The notes under the pieces were generated by a model that worked only from the letters and a program-made list of their open reading frames with translations, made no database searches and was not told the origin of the DNA. Position numbers and translations under genes: made by a program. Of a DNA stretch of 64,000 nt, positions 55,596-64,000 are shown one piece after another (the first letter of the stretch is position 1; each line of letters begins with the position of its first letter). Source of the DNA: Gordonia sihwensis NBRC 108236 (GTDB taxonomy: Bacteria > Actinomycetota > Actinomycetes > Mycobacteriales > Mycobacteriaceae); contig NZ_BANU01000008.1 of the NCBI RefSeq assembly GCF_000333035.1, positions 1 through 64,000 on the forward strand, given 5' to 3'.

Positions 55596-56525
55596 ATGGC
55601 CAAGAAGATCATTGCCACCGGTTACGGCGACCCGGCCGACGTCCTCGCGGTGACCGACGTCGACGTCCCCTCCCCCGGCCCCACCGACGTGGTCGTCGCC
55701 GTGCGCGCCGCCGGTCTCAACCCGTACGACGTGAAGCTCGTGCGCGGCGTCATGGGCACCAAACCCGAGAAGCTCCCGCTGTCGCTCGGCGCCGAGGTCG
55801 CGGGCGTCGTCCATGCCGCGGGCGCGGAGTCCGGATACCGAGCCGGCGACGAGGTGGTCGTCTACCCGGCGGCGGCCGCACTCGCCGAGTACGTCCTCGC
55901 CGACGCCGATCGCGTCCACCGCAAGCCGGCCGATCTAGGCTTCGCCGAGGCGTCGTCGTTGCTCTTGGCCGGCGTCACCGCGGTCGACACGCTCGCCACC
56001 CTCGGTGTCACCGGAGACGACGTCCTGTTGGTTCACGGTGGCGCCGGTGCGGTCGGGTCGATCGTCGTGAGCGAGGCGGTGGCCGCCGGAGCCACGGTCA
56101 TCGCCACGGCCTCCGACCGCAACCACGATCATCTGCGCGAGTCGGGCGCGGTCCCGGTGGCGTACGGAGAGGGACTGGCCGAGGCCATCACCGAGGCTCG
56201 GGACGGCAAGCGCGTCACCGGGGTGATCGACACCGTCGGCACCGACGAGGCGATCGACGTCTCCCTCGACCTCGTCGCGCCGCACCGGATCGTGAGCGTT
56301 GCCGCGTGGGGCAGAGTCGACGACGGCATCGTCGTCGTCGACGGAAGCAGCGAGCAGAGTCGCCACCATCGCCGTGCGGCAGTCGAGCCGCTCCTCGAGG
56401 ACGCCGCTTCCGGACGGATCACTGTCGATATCGCCCGCACCTTCGGGTTCGACGATGCGGCCGAGGCCTTCGACGAACTGCTCGGTGCGCACCCTCGCGG
56501 GAAGTACGTCTTCGAACCGAAATAG
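55596..56525 (+). CDS. Zinc-independent NADPH:quinone oxidoreductase (MDR superfamily)
   Basis: The 309-residue protein has the N-terminal GroES-like lobe (PSPGPTDVVVAVRAAGLNPYD) and a Rossmann motif VHGGAGAVGS. The structural zinc cysteines of alcohol dehydrogenases are absent, as in the QOR branch. Start ATG (MAKKII) has GTTGGAG nearby. It is divergent from the BVMO gene, so a shared redox role is possible. Confidence 0.88.
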   Translation: MAKKIIATGYGDPADVLAVTDVDVPSPGPTDVVVAVRAAGLNPYDVKLVRGVMGTKPEKLPLSLGAEVAGVVHAAGAESGYRAGDEVVVYPAAAALAEYVLADADRVHRKPADLGFAEASSLLLAGVTAVDTLATLGVTGDDVLLVHGGAGAVGSIVVSEAVAAGATVIATASDRNHDHLRESGAVPVAYGEGLAEAITEARDGKRVTGVIDTVGTDEAIDVSLDLVAPHRIVSVAAWGRVDDGIVVVDGSSEQSRHHRRAAVEPLLEDAASGRITVDIARTFGFDDAAEAFDELLGAHPRGKYVFEPK

Positions 56526-56547
56526 CGGGCGTTCGTACGGGGCGGCG

Positions 56548-56736
56548 TCAGGACTTGCGGCCGCCGAAGAAGAGCGCTCCCGCGCCGACGATCGCCAGCC
56601 CGATGAGGACCACCCAGAACGCGGCCTTCAGCAGCGGGCCGATGATCGACAGGGCGATCAGCACGGCGATGACGATCAGCACGATCTTCCAGACCGACGT
56701 GCTGTTGGACTTCCGGGGTTCCAGGTTTGTACTCAT
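56548..56736 (-). CDS. Small two-helix membrane protein
   Basis: A 62-residue protein with a polar N-terminus, two closely spaced hydrophobic helices (about 17-35 and 38-56) and a GGRKS end. Such small proteins are common hypotheticals; no function is assigned. It lies convergently between the oxidoreductase and the aldo-keto reductase promoter region. Confidence 0.6.
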   Translation of the reverse strand: MSTNLEPRKSNSTSVWKIVLIVIAVLIALSIIGPLLKAAFWVVLIGLAIVGAGALFFGGRKS

Positions 56737-56855
56737 GACTCCACGGTGGTCGCTCCCGGCCGATATGTCACCCCTCGACCGCCGATACCAGGGAAAGTTC
56801 AGGGTCCTCCCGGACCGGTGGAATACCGAGAGGGCCCGCGGGCGTTGGTCGTTGA

Positions 56856-57698
56856 ATGGCAGAGAACACGATTCCGGAGATCACCCTCAACAACGACGTC
56901 CGCATTCCGCAACTCGGGTTCGGCGTCTTCCAGATCGCACCCGCCGACACCAAGGAGGCCGTCCTGACGGCCTTGGAAGCCGGTTATCGCCACATCGACA
57001 CCGCCCAGATGTACGGCAACGAGCGCGAGGTGGGCGAGGCCGTCCGAGAGTCCGGGCTCGACCGCGCCGAGATCTTCGTGACCAGCAAGCTCAACAACAA
57101 CGCGCATGATCCGGAGGCGGCTCGCGACGCCACCGCGCGCAGCATCGACGCACTGGGCATCGGCCCGATGGATCTGTATCTGGTCCACTGGCCGATGCCC
57201 GCGGTCGGCGACTTCACCGATACCTGGCGTGCCATGGAGCGCTTCTACGAGGACGGACAGACGCGTGCGATCGGCGTCTCGAACTTCCAGATCGGACACC
57301 TCGAGCGACTGCTCGCCGAGACCGAGGTGGTGCCCGCGGTGAATCAGATCGAGGTCCACCCGTACCTCTCTCAGACCGAACTGCGCGAGTACAACGCGTC
57401 CAAGGGCATCGAGACCGAAGCGTGGTCGCCCATCGCCCAGGGCGACGTTCTCGACGACCCGGAGTTGAAGGCGATCGCGGCGCAGACGGGCCGGACGGTC
57501 GCGCAGGTGGTGCTGCGGTGGCATGTCCAGCTCGGCAACATCGTCTTTCCGAAGTCGACCACCCCGTCACGGATCGTCGAGAACCGGGACATCTTCGACT
57601 TCGAACTGACCGACGAGCAGATGTCCCGCATCGATTCGCTCAACGCCGACCGTCGCCGCGGCCCGAACCCGGACGAGTTCAACTGGATTCCCGAGTGA
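56856..57698 (+). CDS. Aldo/keto reductase
   Basis: The 280-residue enzyme has the AKR tetrad Asp48, Tyr53 (MYGNE), Lys78 and His111 (VHWP), with GFGVFQ at the start and SKTTPS-like NADPH-binding KSTTPSR at the end. It is a mycobacterial AKR5-like carbonyl reductase. Substrate unknown. A strong terminator follows. Confidence 0.93.
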   Translation: MAENTIPEITLNNDVRIPQLGFGVFQIAPADTKEAVLTALEAGYRHIDTAQMYGNEREVGEAVRESGLDRAEIFVTSKLNNNAHDPEAARDATARSIDALGIGPMDLYLVHWPMPAVGDFTDTWRAMERFYEDGQTRAIGVSNFQIGHLERLLAETEVVPAVNQIEVHPYLSQTELREYNASKGIETEAWSPIAQGDVLDDPELKAIAAQTGRTVAQVVLRWHVQLGNIVFPKSTTPSRIVENRDIFDFELTDEQMSRIDSLNADRRRGPNPDEFNWIPE

Positions 57699-57734
57699 GC
57701 CCCGCACCCCGATAGCCCGAGGATCGATCCGGAC

Positions 57735-57779
57735 TCCCCGCGCACCGGCGCGCGCACGACGCCGACCGGTGCGCGGGGA
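57735..57779 (+). terminator. Terminator after the aldo/keto reductase
   Basis: A 14-bp stem TCCCCGCGCACCGG and its complement with a 17-base loop, followed by TTCTGG, lies 36 bases after the stop and before the aminotransferase. Confidence 0.75.
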
Positions 57780-57816
57780 TTCTGGTGTGCCGACCGCGCC
57801 GCATAGCATCGACGGT

Positions 57817-58986
57817 ATGAAGTTCTCCCGCCGCGCCGAAGCCGTCAGCCCGTTCTACGCGATGGAATTCGGCAAGCACGCCGCGGCGCTCGAGGCACAG
57901 GGGCATCACGTCGTGAAGCTCAATCTCGGTGAACCCGATTTCGGAGCGCCTCCGGCGTTTCTGCGCGAGGTCCGGCGCATCAGCGACGGGCGGCCCCTCC
58001 CCTACACCGGTGCTCTCGGCCTCGACGACCTGCGGCGGGCGATCGCCGGATTCACCACCGAGCACTTCGGTGCACGAGTGGCGCCGGAACGCGTCGTGGT
58101 CACCACCGGTGCCTCGGCGGCGCTGCTCCTGTCCTGCGCGGCCCTGATCGATCCCGGTGACGAGGTGCTGGTGGCCGACCCCTCGTACCCGTGCAACCGG
58201 CGTTTCGCCGAGAGCTTCGGCGGCCGAGTGCGGTTGCTGGAGACCTCGCCGGCGACGCGTTTCCAGCTCGACGCGCAAACGGTGGCAGACCGATGGCGCC
58301 CCGAGACGCGCGGGGTGATGGCGGCGACTCCGTCGAATCCCACGGGTACGTCACTGCCGCACACCGAGCTGGTCGAGTTGTGCGGAACGGTCTCCGAACG
58401 CGGAGGGTGGCGCATCGTCGACGAGATCTACCTCGGCCTGGCCGATGACGGGCCGGACGGGCCGCCCCGCAGTGTCGCGGCCGACGACCCGGGCGCCATC
58501 GTGATCAACAGCTTCTCGAAGTACTTCGGTATGACGGGCTGGCGGCTCGGATGGGCCATCGTGCCGGAGGCGATGATCCCCGTCGCCGAGCGGCTCGCCC
58601 AGAACTACTACATCTGCCCGCCGACACCGTCTCAAGTCGCCGCGCTCACGTGCTTCGAGCCCGAGACCCTCGCAGTGGCCGAGGACCGTCGCGCTCAGTT
58701 CCGGGCACGTCGCCGACTGGTTCTCGACGGGCTGGAGCGCATCGGTCTCGATGTGCCGGTCCGGCCCGACGGCGCCTTCTACGTCTACCTCGACGTGTCG
58801 GGCACCGGGCTCACGTCCAGCGAGTTCTGCGAGACCGCCCTCGCGCAGGCCCACGTGGCGCTGACCCCCGGCAAGGACTTCGGCGACGCCGGAGCGGAGC
58901 GCTTCGTCCGGCTCAGCTACGCGGCGTCCGAAGAGGATCTCGCCCTGGCGATCGACCGACTGGGCGACCTGATGAACCGGATCTGA
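57817..58986 (+). CDS. PLP-dependent class I/II aminotransferase
   Basis: The 389-residue enzyme has LNLGEPDF near the start, SNPTG at 173-177, Asp202 and Tyr205, and the PLP lysine Lys235 in SFSKYFGMTGWRLGW. A late Arg-containing RFVRLSYA fits substrate carboxylate binding. It resembles aspartate/aromatic-type aminotransferases, but substrate cannot be fixed. The ATG lies after the terminator. Confidence 0.92.
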   Translation: MKFSRRAEAVSPFYAMEFGKHAAALEAQGHHVVKLNLGEPDFGAPPAFLREVRRISDGRPLPYTGALGLDDLRRAIAGFTTEHFGARVAPERVVVTTGASAALLLSCAALIDPGDEVLVADPSYPCNRRFAESFGGRVRLLETSPATRFQLDAQTVADRWRPETRGVMAATPSNPTGTSLPHTELVELCGTVSERGGWRIVDEIYLGLADDGPDGPPRSVAADDPGAIVINSFSKYFGMTGWRLGWAIVPEAMIPVAERLAQNYYICPPTPSQVAALTCFEPETLAVAEDRRAQFRARRRLVLDGLERIGLDVPVRPDGAFYVYLDVSGTGLTSSEFCETALAQAHVALTPGKDFGDAGAERFVRLSYAASEEDLALAIDRLGDLMNRI

Positions 58987-59021
58987 TCGCGGCGTTCTGC
59001 CCGACAGGCTAAGAATGTCGC

Positions 59022-60143
59022 ATGCGCCTTCGACGACGGTCCCTGTTCGCCTCGGTCGCGATCGCGACGGTCTCGGGCGTAGCCTCGTGCACCGCGGCAC
59101 CGCCCGACATGGGCGAACTCCCGCCGACCGCGATCGCGGCGATCTCCGTCGGTCAGGTGGTTCTGCCGAACCCGACCTCGGCCGCGAACGTGATCGTCGC
59201 GTTCGACGCGAAAGGCGACGAGGTCGGCCGGATCACCGGCGGCAGCGAGTACGACTCGACCGTGGCGCGGCTCGGCGACGGGATCTTCGGCATCGCCGGA
59301 AGCGGTGCCGTGGTGCTGCGGCCCGGGGAGAAGACCGTGACCGGCCCCGGAGGCCGCCGACGCATCGTCGGCTCCGCAACCGACCCCGACACCGGGCACG
59401 CCGTCATGTGGAACACCTTCGACACCACCCGGTACGTGCTCGTCGATCCCCACCGCAAGCCGTTCGGATCCGAGATCCCGGGCCGGCTCGCCATGGTCGC
59501 GCACTGTGAACACGGCTGGTACGCGGCCACCACCGAGACCGGACGCCCCTCGTCACGCGTCCAGCTCCGGCGCCTCGGCGAACCTGGCGCGAGCGTCGCG
59601 GTCGACCTGCCTGCGGATGTCTTCACCCGACTGCCGGCGGTCTGCGCCCCGAACGGTCGCGACCTCATCACGCTGCTGAAACCGATCGACGACGACACCG
59701 GCCCGCTACTGATGTCCATCGATCCCGAAACCGGGCGAACGGTGTCTCGCGAATTGGCCGGGCCGGATCATCCGTTGCGCGGCCATGTTCAGGCCTTCAC
59801 CCGTCTCGACCACGATGTGTACCTCATCGGCTCGGACAACGGGGTGTACCGGTCACCGGTGTCCGGAGAACCCGCGGCGCCGGACAAGGTCTGGCAACTC
59901 CCCGGCGCCCACTCGACGACCAGGATGTTCGTGAGCGGAGCCAAGGTGCTCGTGGTATCCGGGCGAGACGAACCCGCCTACGGCGAGTACGACCTGCGGA
60001 CCGGACGCCAGATCCGCGCACCGATTCGGCTCCCGTGGCTGCCGGGTCTCACCGACGGAGGGATCGACGTCACCGGCGCCGCGGACGTCATACGCTCAGC
60101 GCCTCGGCCAACCGCTCCACGAACACCGCCTGGGCGGCGTTGA
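59022..60143 (+). CDS. Secreted lipoprotein, beta-propeller-like
   Basis: The 373-residue protein has a signal peptide with a lipobox VASC (Cys23), so it is probably anchored by lipid in the cell envelope. The mature part shows repeated beta-patterns (SIDPETGRTVSREL; YDLRTGRQIRAP) typical of propeller folds. No family was recognised. The last 56 bases overlap the convergent Nudix gene. Confidence 0.78.
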   Translation: MRLRRRSLFASVAIATVSGVASCTAAPPDMGELPPTAIAAISVGQVVLPNPTSAANVIVAFDAKGDEVGRITGGSEYDSTVARLGDGIFGIAGSGAVVLRPGEKTVTGPGGRRRIVGSATDPDTGHAVMWNTFDTTRYVLVDPHRKPFGSEIPGRLAMVAHCEHGWYAATTETGRPSSRVQLRRLGEPGASVAVDLPADVFTRLPAVCAPNGRDLITLLKPIDDDTGPLLMSIDPETGRTVSRELAGPDHPLRGHVQAFTRLDHDVYLIGSDNGVYRSPVSGEPAAPDKVWQLPGAHSTTRMFVSGAKVLVVSGRDEPAYGEYDLRTGRQIRAPIRLPWLPGLTDGGIDVTGAADVIRSAPRPTAPRTPPGRR

Positions 60144-60558
60144 GCTTGATCCGCGCCGCGTCAGCCCCGAACCACTCCCCACGGTCGATCTCGGGGAACT
60201 CCTGCACCCGGCCCGACTTGGGCGGCCACACCGTCTCGAAGGTGTTGCTCACGATGGCGCCGGCGTCGAGATCGCCCTCGAGTGCGAAGCCGACGACGCG
60301 TTTGCCGCTGCGCAGTCGGACCTCGCCGAGGTCGATTGCCGGGCCGTCGGGCGCAGGCCGACCGGTCTCTTCGGCGAACTCGCGGCGGGCGGCCGCGAGC
60401 GGCTCCTCGCCCTCGTCGATCAGCCCCTTCGGGATCGACCACGCACCGTCGTCCCTGCGTGCGAAGAACGGGCCGCCCGGATGCACCAGCAGCACCTCGA
60501 ATCCCGCCGGCCGACGGCGGTAGAGCAGGATTCCGGCGCTGAACTGGGCCTTGGGCAT
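60088..60558 (-). CDS. Nudix hydrolase
   Basis: The 156-residue protein has the Nudix box GLIDEGEEPLAAARREFAEE with TGR following, and the strand FSAGILLYRRRPAGFEVLLV before it. It resembles the group that hydrolyses nucleoside diphosphate derivatives, close to MutT1-type proteins but without the second histidine-phosphatase domain. Its 3' end overlaps the lipoprotein gene by 56 bases. Confidence 0.86.
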   Translation of the reverse strand: MPKAQFSAGILLYRRRPAGFEVLLVHPGGPFFARRDDGAWSIPKGLIDEGEEPLAAARREFAEETGRPAPDGPAIDLGEVRLRSGKRVVGFALEGDLDAGAIVSNTFETVWPPKSGRVQEFPEIDRGEWFGADAARIKLNAAQAVFVERLAEALSV

Positions 60559-60593
60559 GCGACCAGGGTAGGCCCCACGACTACGGTGGAGCC

Positions 60594-60977
60594 ATGGAGA
60601 TCCTTTCGAGCCGGACCCTGCTGATCTCACCCGACCCCGAGGCGCTGACCGCCTTCTACCGCGACCGACTGCGACTGGCGGTGGCCCGCGAGTACCCGGG
60701 CGGCACCGTCTTCCACGCGGGCACGGGTCTGATCGAGATTCCCGCGCACATGGCCGCCACCGCCGCCGGCGAGACCGGTGACGTGCTGTGGCTGCAAGTC
60801 CGCGACATCGCCGCCACCCGGGAGGCCCTCGCCGCCGAACAGGTCCCGATCGTCGCCGAACCGGAGACCAAACCGTGGGGCCTGATCGAGATGACCGTGG
60901 CCGATCCCGATGGGCGCCGCCTGATCGTGGTCGAGATCCCCGCGGACCATCCGCTGCGCCGGGACGTGCGCGGTTGA
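60594..60977 (+). CDS. VOC-superfamily (glyoxalase/bleomycin-resistance fold) protein
   Basis: The 127-residue protein has paired beta-alpha-beta-beta-beta modules: LLISPDPEALTAFYRDRL and VADPDGRRLIVVEIP. A conserved metal-binding His at the start is replaced. It may bind a small molecule; substrate unknown. It is divergent from the Nudix gene and 21 bp upstream of aroA. Confidence 0.82.
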   Translation: MEILSSRTLLISPDPEALTAFYRDRLRLAVAREYPGGTVFHAGTGLIEIPAHMAATAAGETGDVLWLQVRDIAATREALAAEQVPIVAEPETKPWGLIEMTVADPDGRRLIVVEIPADHPLRRDVRG

Positions 60978-60998
60978 CGACGTGAGAGACTGAAACCC

Positions 60999-62282
60999 AT
61001 GAGCAATTGGGTCGCGCCCTTCCTTGACCGCCCCGTCGACTCCGTGGTCGACCTCCCCGGCTCCAAGTCCATCACCAATCGCGCGCTCATCCTGGCCGCG
61101 CTCGCCACCGGCCCGTCCCGCATCACCGGCACCCTCCGATCCCGCGACACCGACCTCATGCTCGATGGACTCGCCGCCATCGGGGTCGGCGTCGACTGCC
61201 ACCCGGACGACCCGACCACCGTCGACATCACTCCGCGTCCCCTGCATGCCGGCTCCATCGACTGCGGCCTGGCCGGGACCGTGATGCGTTTCCTGCCCGC
61301 GGTGGCGGCGCTCGCGACCGGCGACGTGACCTTCGACGGCGACGAACAGGCGCGCAGCCGACCGCTCGGCACCGTCCTCGACGCGCTCCGTGCGCTCGGC
61401 GCCGAGATCGACGGCGACGGGCTGCCGTTCACCGTTCACGGCCGGGGCGGGGTGCCGGGCGGACCGGTCACCATCGACGCATCGGCCTCGTCCCAGTTCG
61501 TCTCCGGTCTTCTGCTGTCGGCCGCCCGTTTCGAATCCGGCATCTCGATCACCCACTCCGGGGCACCGGTGCCGTCCATGCCGCACATCGACATGACCGT
61601 GGAAATGCTCGAAAAGGCCGGCGTCCGAGTGGAGTTCGATGCGACGGCCACCCGCTGGCGGGTGGCGCCGACGGCCGTCACAGCCGTCGACTGGACAGTG
61701 GAGCCGGACCTGTCGAACGCTGCCGCCTTCCTCGCGGCCGCACCGGCCACCGGCGGGCGGGTCAGCGTGCCGCGCTGGCCCGCCACCACCACCCAGCCGG
61801 GGTCCGCGATCGTCGGCATTCTGGAACGGATGGGCGCTTCGGTCGTCCACGCGCCCGACGGCCTCCTCACGGTCCGCGGCAACGGCCGCCCGAGGGCGAT
61901 CGAGGTGGATCTGCACGAGGTGGGCGAGTTGACTCCGACGGTCGCCGCCCTGTGCGCGCTCGCCGACGGCACCTCCGTACTGCGCGGCATCGCCCACCTC
62001 CGAGGCCACGAGACCGATCGGCTCTCCGCGTTGAGCACCGAGATCAACCGCATCGGCGGGCAGTGCCGGGAGACTGACGACGGCCTCGTCATCACCGGGC
62101 GCGAGGCAGCCGACCTGGAACCCGCACTCTGGCACAGTTACGCCGACCACCGCATGGCCACGGCGGGCGCCCTCATCGGCCTCCGCGTCGACGGTCTCAC
62201 CGTCGAGAACGTCGAGACCACCGCGAAGACCCTGCCCGATTTCGTGAAGATGTGGGAGGCGATGGCGGGGACCGCATCGTGA
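60999..62282 (+). CDS. aroA: 3-phosphoshikimate 1-carboxyvinyltransferase (EPSP synthase)
   Basis: The 427-residue enzyme makes EPSP in the shikimate pathway. PGSKSITNR at 20-28 with Lys23, [10 protein letters not shown] in place of GNAGT-type motif, and [14 protein letters not shown] near the C-terminus mark it. The [14 protein letters not shown] context matches mycobacterial AroA (Rv3227). Its stop overlaps the rsgA start, TCGTGAG, by three bases. Confidence 0.96.
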   Translation: MSNWVAPFLDRPVDSVVDLPGSKSITNRALILAALATGPSRITGTLRSRDTDLMLDGLAAIGVGVDCHPDDPTTVDITPRPLHAGSIDCGLAGTVMRFLPAVAALATGDVTFDGDEQARSRPLGTVLDALRALGAEIDGDGLPFTVHGRGGVPGGPVTIDASASSQFVSGLLLSAARFESGISITHSGAPVPSMPHIDMTVEMLEKAGVRVEFDATATRWRVAPTAVTAVDWTVEPDLSNAAAFLAAAPATGGRVSVPRWPATTTQPGSAIVGILERMGASVVHAPDGLLTVRGNGRPRAIEVDLHEVGELTPTVAALCALADGTSVLRGIAHLRGHETDRLSALSTEINRIGGQCRETDDGLVITGREAADLEPALWHSYADHRMATAGALIGLRVDGLTVENVETTAKTLPDFVKMWEAMAGTAS

Positions 62283-63337
62283 GCACCCGGGCGGGAACGG
62301 TTCGCGGCCGCACCTACGACGAGTCCGACGTACGGATCCGGCCCGGCAAGGGCAGTCGGCCGCGCACCAAGAACCGTCCGGCGCACGACGACGCCGAGAC
62401 GGCCATGGTGGTCTCGGTGGATCGCGGCCGCTGGGGTTGCGTTCTGGACGGCGATCCCTCCCGCCCGCTCGTCACCATGCGCGCCCGCGAACTCGGCCGG
62501 ACGCCGATCGTGGTCGGCGACCGCGTGGGTGTCGTCGGCGACCTCTCCGGCCGCCCCGACACGCTCGCCCGCATCGTCCGGGTCGACGACCGCAGCACGG
62601 TGCTCCGCCGCACCGCGGACGACAACGATCCGTACGAGCGGATCGTGGTCGCCAACGCCGACCGATTGCTGATCGTCACCGCGCTGGCCGACCCGCCGCC
62701 CCGGACCGGTTTCGTCGAACGCGCCCTGGCCGCGGCGTACGCCGGCGGACTGTCGCCGATCCTGTGTCTGACCAAGTCAGATCTCGCCGAGCCAGAGGAG
62801 TTCGCCGCACACTTCGCCGACCTCGAACTGCCGGTGGTGACGGCGGGTCGCGACGACGACCTCGGTCCCCTGTGGGACACCCTCGACGGTCACCTCACCG
62901 CCCTCATCGGACACTCCGGCGTCGGCAAGTCGACTCTCGTCAACCGGCTCGTCCCCGATGCGGACCGGGCCACCGGCGAAGTGTCCGGCGTCGGCAAGGG
63001 CCGCCACACGTCGACACAATCGGTGGCACTGCCGCTGCCCGGAGAATCCCCCGGGGCGCCGCCGCGCGGCTGGGTGGTCGACACCCCGGGCATCCGCTCG
63101 TTCGGCCTCGCGCACGTGACGCCGGATCAGATCGTCGACGCCTTCGACGATCTGCGCGACGCGATCGACGACTGCCCGCGCGGCTGCACCCACCTCGGCC
63201 CGCCGGCCGATCCCGAATGTGCGCTCGACGCACTCACCGGCAGCTCCCATCGGCGGGCGATGGCCGTGCGGGAACTGCTCAGGTCCGCGACGTCCACCGC
63301 TGCGGACGAGACACCGGTTCAGCAGCCGGAGGGCTGA
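62279..63337 (+). CDS. rsgA: Ribosome small-subunit biogenesis GTPase RsgA
   Basis: The 352-residue circularly permuted GTPase has G4 TKSD (165-168) before G1 GHSGVGKST (211-219) and G3 DTPG (268-271), an OB-fold N-terminus and a C-terminal zinc site ([10 protein letters not shown], then ECAL). It acts in 30S maturation. GTG start overlaps the aroA stop, so the two genes are translationally coupled (Rv3227-Rv3228 order). Confidence 0.95.
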   Translation: MSTRAGTVRGRTYDESDVRIRPGKGSRPRTKNRPAHDDAETAMVVSVDRGRWGCVLDGDPSRPLVTMRARELGRTPIVVGDRVGVVGDLSGRPDTLARIVRVDDRSTVLRRTADDNDPYERIVVANADRLLIVTALADPPPRTGFVERALAAAYAGGLSPILCLTKSDLAEPEEFAAHFADLELPVVTAGRDDDLGPLWDTLDGHLTALIGHSGVGKSTLVNRLVPDADRATGEVSGVGKGRHTSTQSVALPLPGESPGAPPRGWVVDTPGIRSFGLAHVTPDQIVDAFDDLRDAIDDCPRGCTHLGPPADPECALDALTGSSHRRAMAVRELLRSATSTAADETPVQQPEG

Positions 63338-63364
63338 CCGCGGACGGCGGCCAGCCGTGCGGCA

Positions 63365-64000
63365 TCAGCGGCGCCGTTCGGTGCGCCGGCGGCTCCGTCG
63401 CCTGGCGCGCACTTGCGCCAGCGCGGTCTTGAGCCCGCCGCCGAGCTTCGGCAGTCCGTCGAACCGGCGCTCAGAGGCGGTCTCGGGCGCGTCGTCGCTG
63501 GTCGCGATGAGGAAGCGGTCCGGCAGCGCGAGTTTGTTGATGGTCCGCAGCGTACGGAGGTACTGCATGGTGAGCGAACCGGTGTTGTACGGCAGGTCGT
63601 ACTTCTCGCACAATTCGCGCACCCGCACCGAGATCTCGGCCATCCGGTTGCTCGGCAGATCGGGGTACAGATGATGCTCGATCTGGTAGCAGAGGTTGCC
63701 GCTGAGGAAGGCCAGCGCGGGCCCGGCCTCGAAGTTGGCCGTCCCCAGCATCTGGCGCAGGTACCACTGGCCGGACGTCTCGTCCTCGAGTGTCTCGACG
63801 GTGAACTTCTCCGCACCGTCGGGGAAGTGCCCGCAGAAGATGACCACGTAGGCCCAGAGATTCCGGATGAGGTTGGCCGTCAGATTCGCTGTCAGCGTGC
63901 GCGTGAAGTTGGGGCCCGACAGCGCCGGGAACAGGACGTAGTCCTTGCCGATCTGCCGGACGATCTTGCGCGCGAACAATTCGATCTCCGGACGCGCCTG
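63365..64000 (-). CDS. Fatty acid desaturase (DesA3/Rv3229c-like), 3' part only
   Basis: The visible 211 residues are the C-terminal half of a membrane acyl-CoA desaturase. The third His box QIEHHLYPDLPSNR and GHFPDGAEKF, FEAGPALAF and DLPYNTGSL are as in Rv3229c, annotated as linoleoyl-CoA desaturase. The tail is Arg-rich. The start and first two His boxes lie beyond the window end. It is convergent with rsgA. Confidence 0.92.
   Translation of the reverse strand, partial: QARPEIELFARKIVRQIGKDYVLFPALSGPNFTRTLTANLTANLIRNLWAYVVIFCGHFPDGAEKFTVETLEDETSGQWYLRQMLGTANFEAGPALAFLSGNLCYQIEHHLYPDLPSNRMAEISVRVRELCEKYDLPYNTGSLTMQYLRTLRTINKLALPDRFLIATSDDAPETASERRFDGLPKLGGGLKTALAQVRARRRSRRRTERRR

Overview
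This is a high-GC actinobacterial chromosome segment. Its gene content and order point to a mycolic-acid-bearing member of the Mycobacteriales, most likely Gordonia or a close relative. Genes of the Mycobacterium tuberculosis block Rv3193c-Rv3229c, as I recall it, appear here in nearly the same order: UPF0182 protein, PDZ/Lon protease, zinc metalloprotease, ThiF-like protein, ABC1 kinase, whiB7, uvrD2, mycoredoxin, nudC, K+ channel, adnB-adnA, hydrolase, ATL protein, moeZ, DUF3152, TetR, DUF3107, ferritin-like protein, DEAD helicase, PQQ-like protein, parA-like gene, DAG kinase, whiB1, pdtaS, biotin carrier, rshA-sigH, SRAP protein, aroA, rsgA and a desaturase. The genus is an inference; no rRNA or species marker is present.

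Layout. 1-141 is the tail of an IS110-type transposase. 343-4162 holds two lipases around a TetR gene, followed by prpE on the other strand. 6307-10248 holds a small Rpf-like muralytic enzyme, an MBL-fold nuclease, a membrane protein and a DsbA-like/CcdA-like pair. 10273-11284 holds a TetR gene and two identical initiator tRNAs, each with its own terminator. 11371-13124 holds an orphan Mce protein and a small membrane protein. 13206-43045 is the conserved core block, rich in DNA repair and redox functions (uvrD2, adnAB, ATL, nudC, mycoredoxin, whiB7). 43081-48264 includes a DUF222/HNH gene that runs antisense into its neighbour. 48517-52832 is a regulatory cluster (whiB1, pdtaS, rshA, sigH) with a biotin carrier, a 24-residue ribosomal protein and an SRAP gene. 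52842-60977 is an accessory block (a decayed hydrolase, a Baeyer-Villiger-type monooxygenase, oxidoreductases, an aminotransferase) that separates the SRAP gene from aroA-rsgA. The window ends inside a desaturase gene.

Functional links. AdnA and AdnB overlap and form the end-resection motor-nuclease. sigH and rshA overlap by four bases and form the thiol-oxidative stress switch, with mycoredoxin and the DsbA/CcdA pair as other thiol-redox functions nearby. whiB7 has a recognisable drug-inducible control region, with an AT-rich promoter box, a short upstream ORF and a terminator hairpin; the promoter box lies over the uvrD2 stop codon. sigH has a GGAAC-type promoter placed to produce a longer isoform with 55 extra N-terminal residues.

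No CRISPR array, prophage, biosynthetic cluster or complete mobile element was seen. The window is mostly conserved housekeeping chromosome. The most interesting signals are regulatory (sigH, whiB7), the loss of metal-binding cysteines in two enzymes, and a dispersed short repeat inside adnA.
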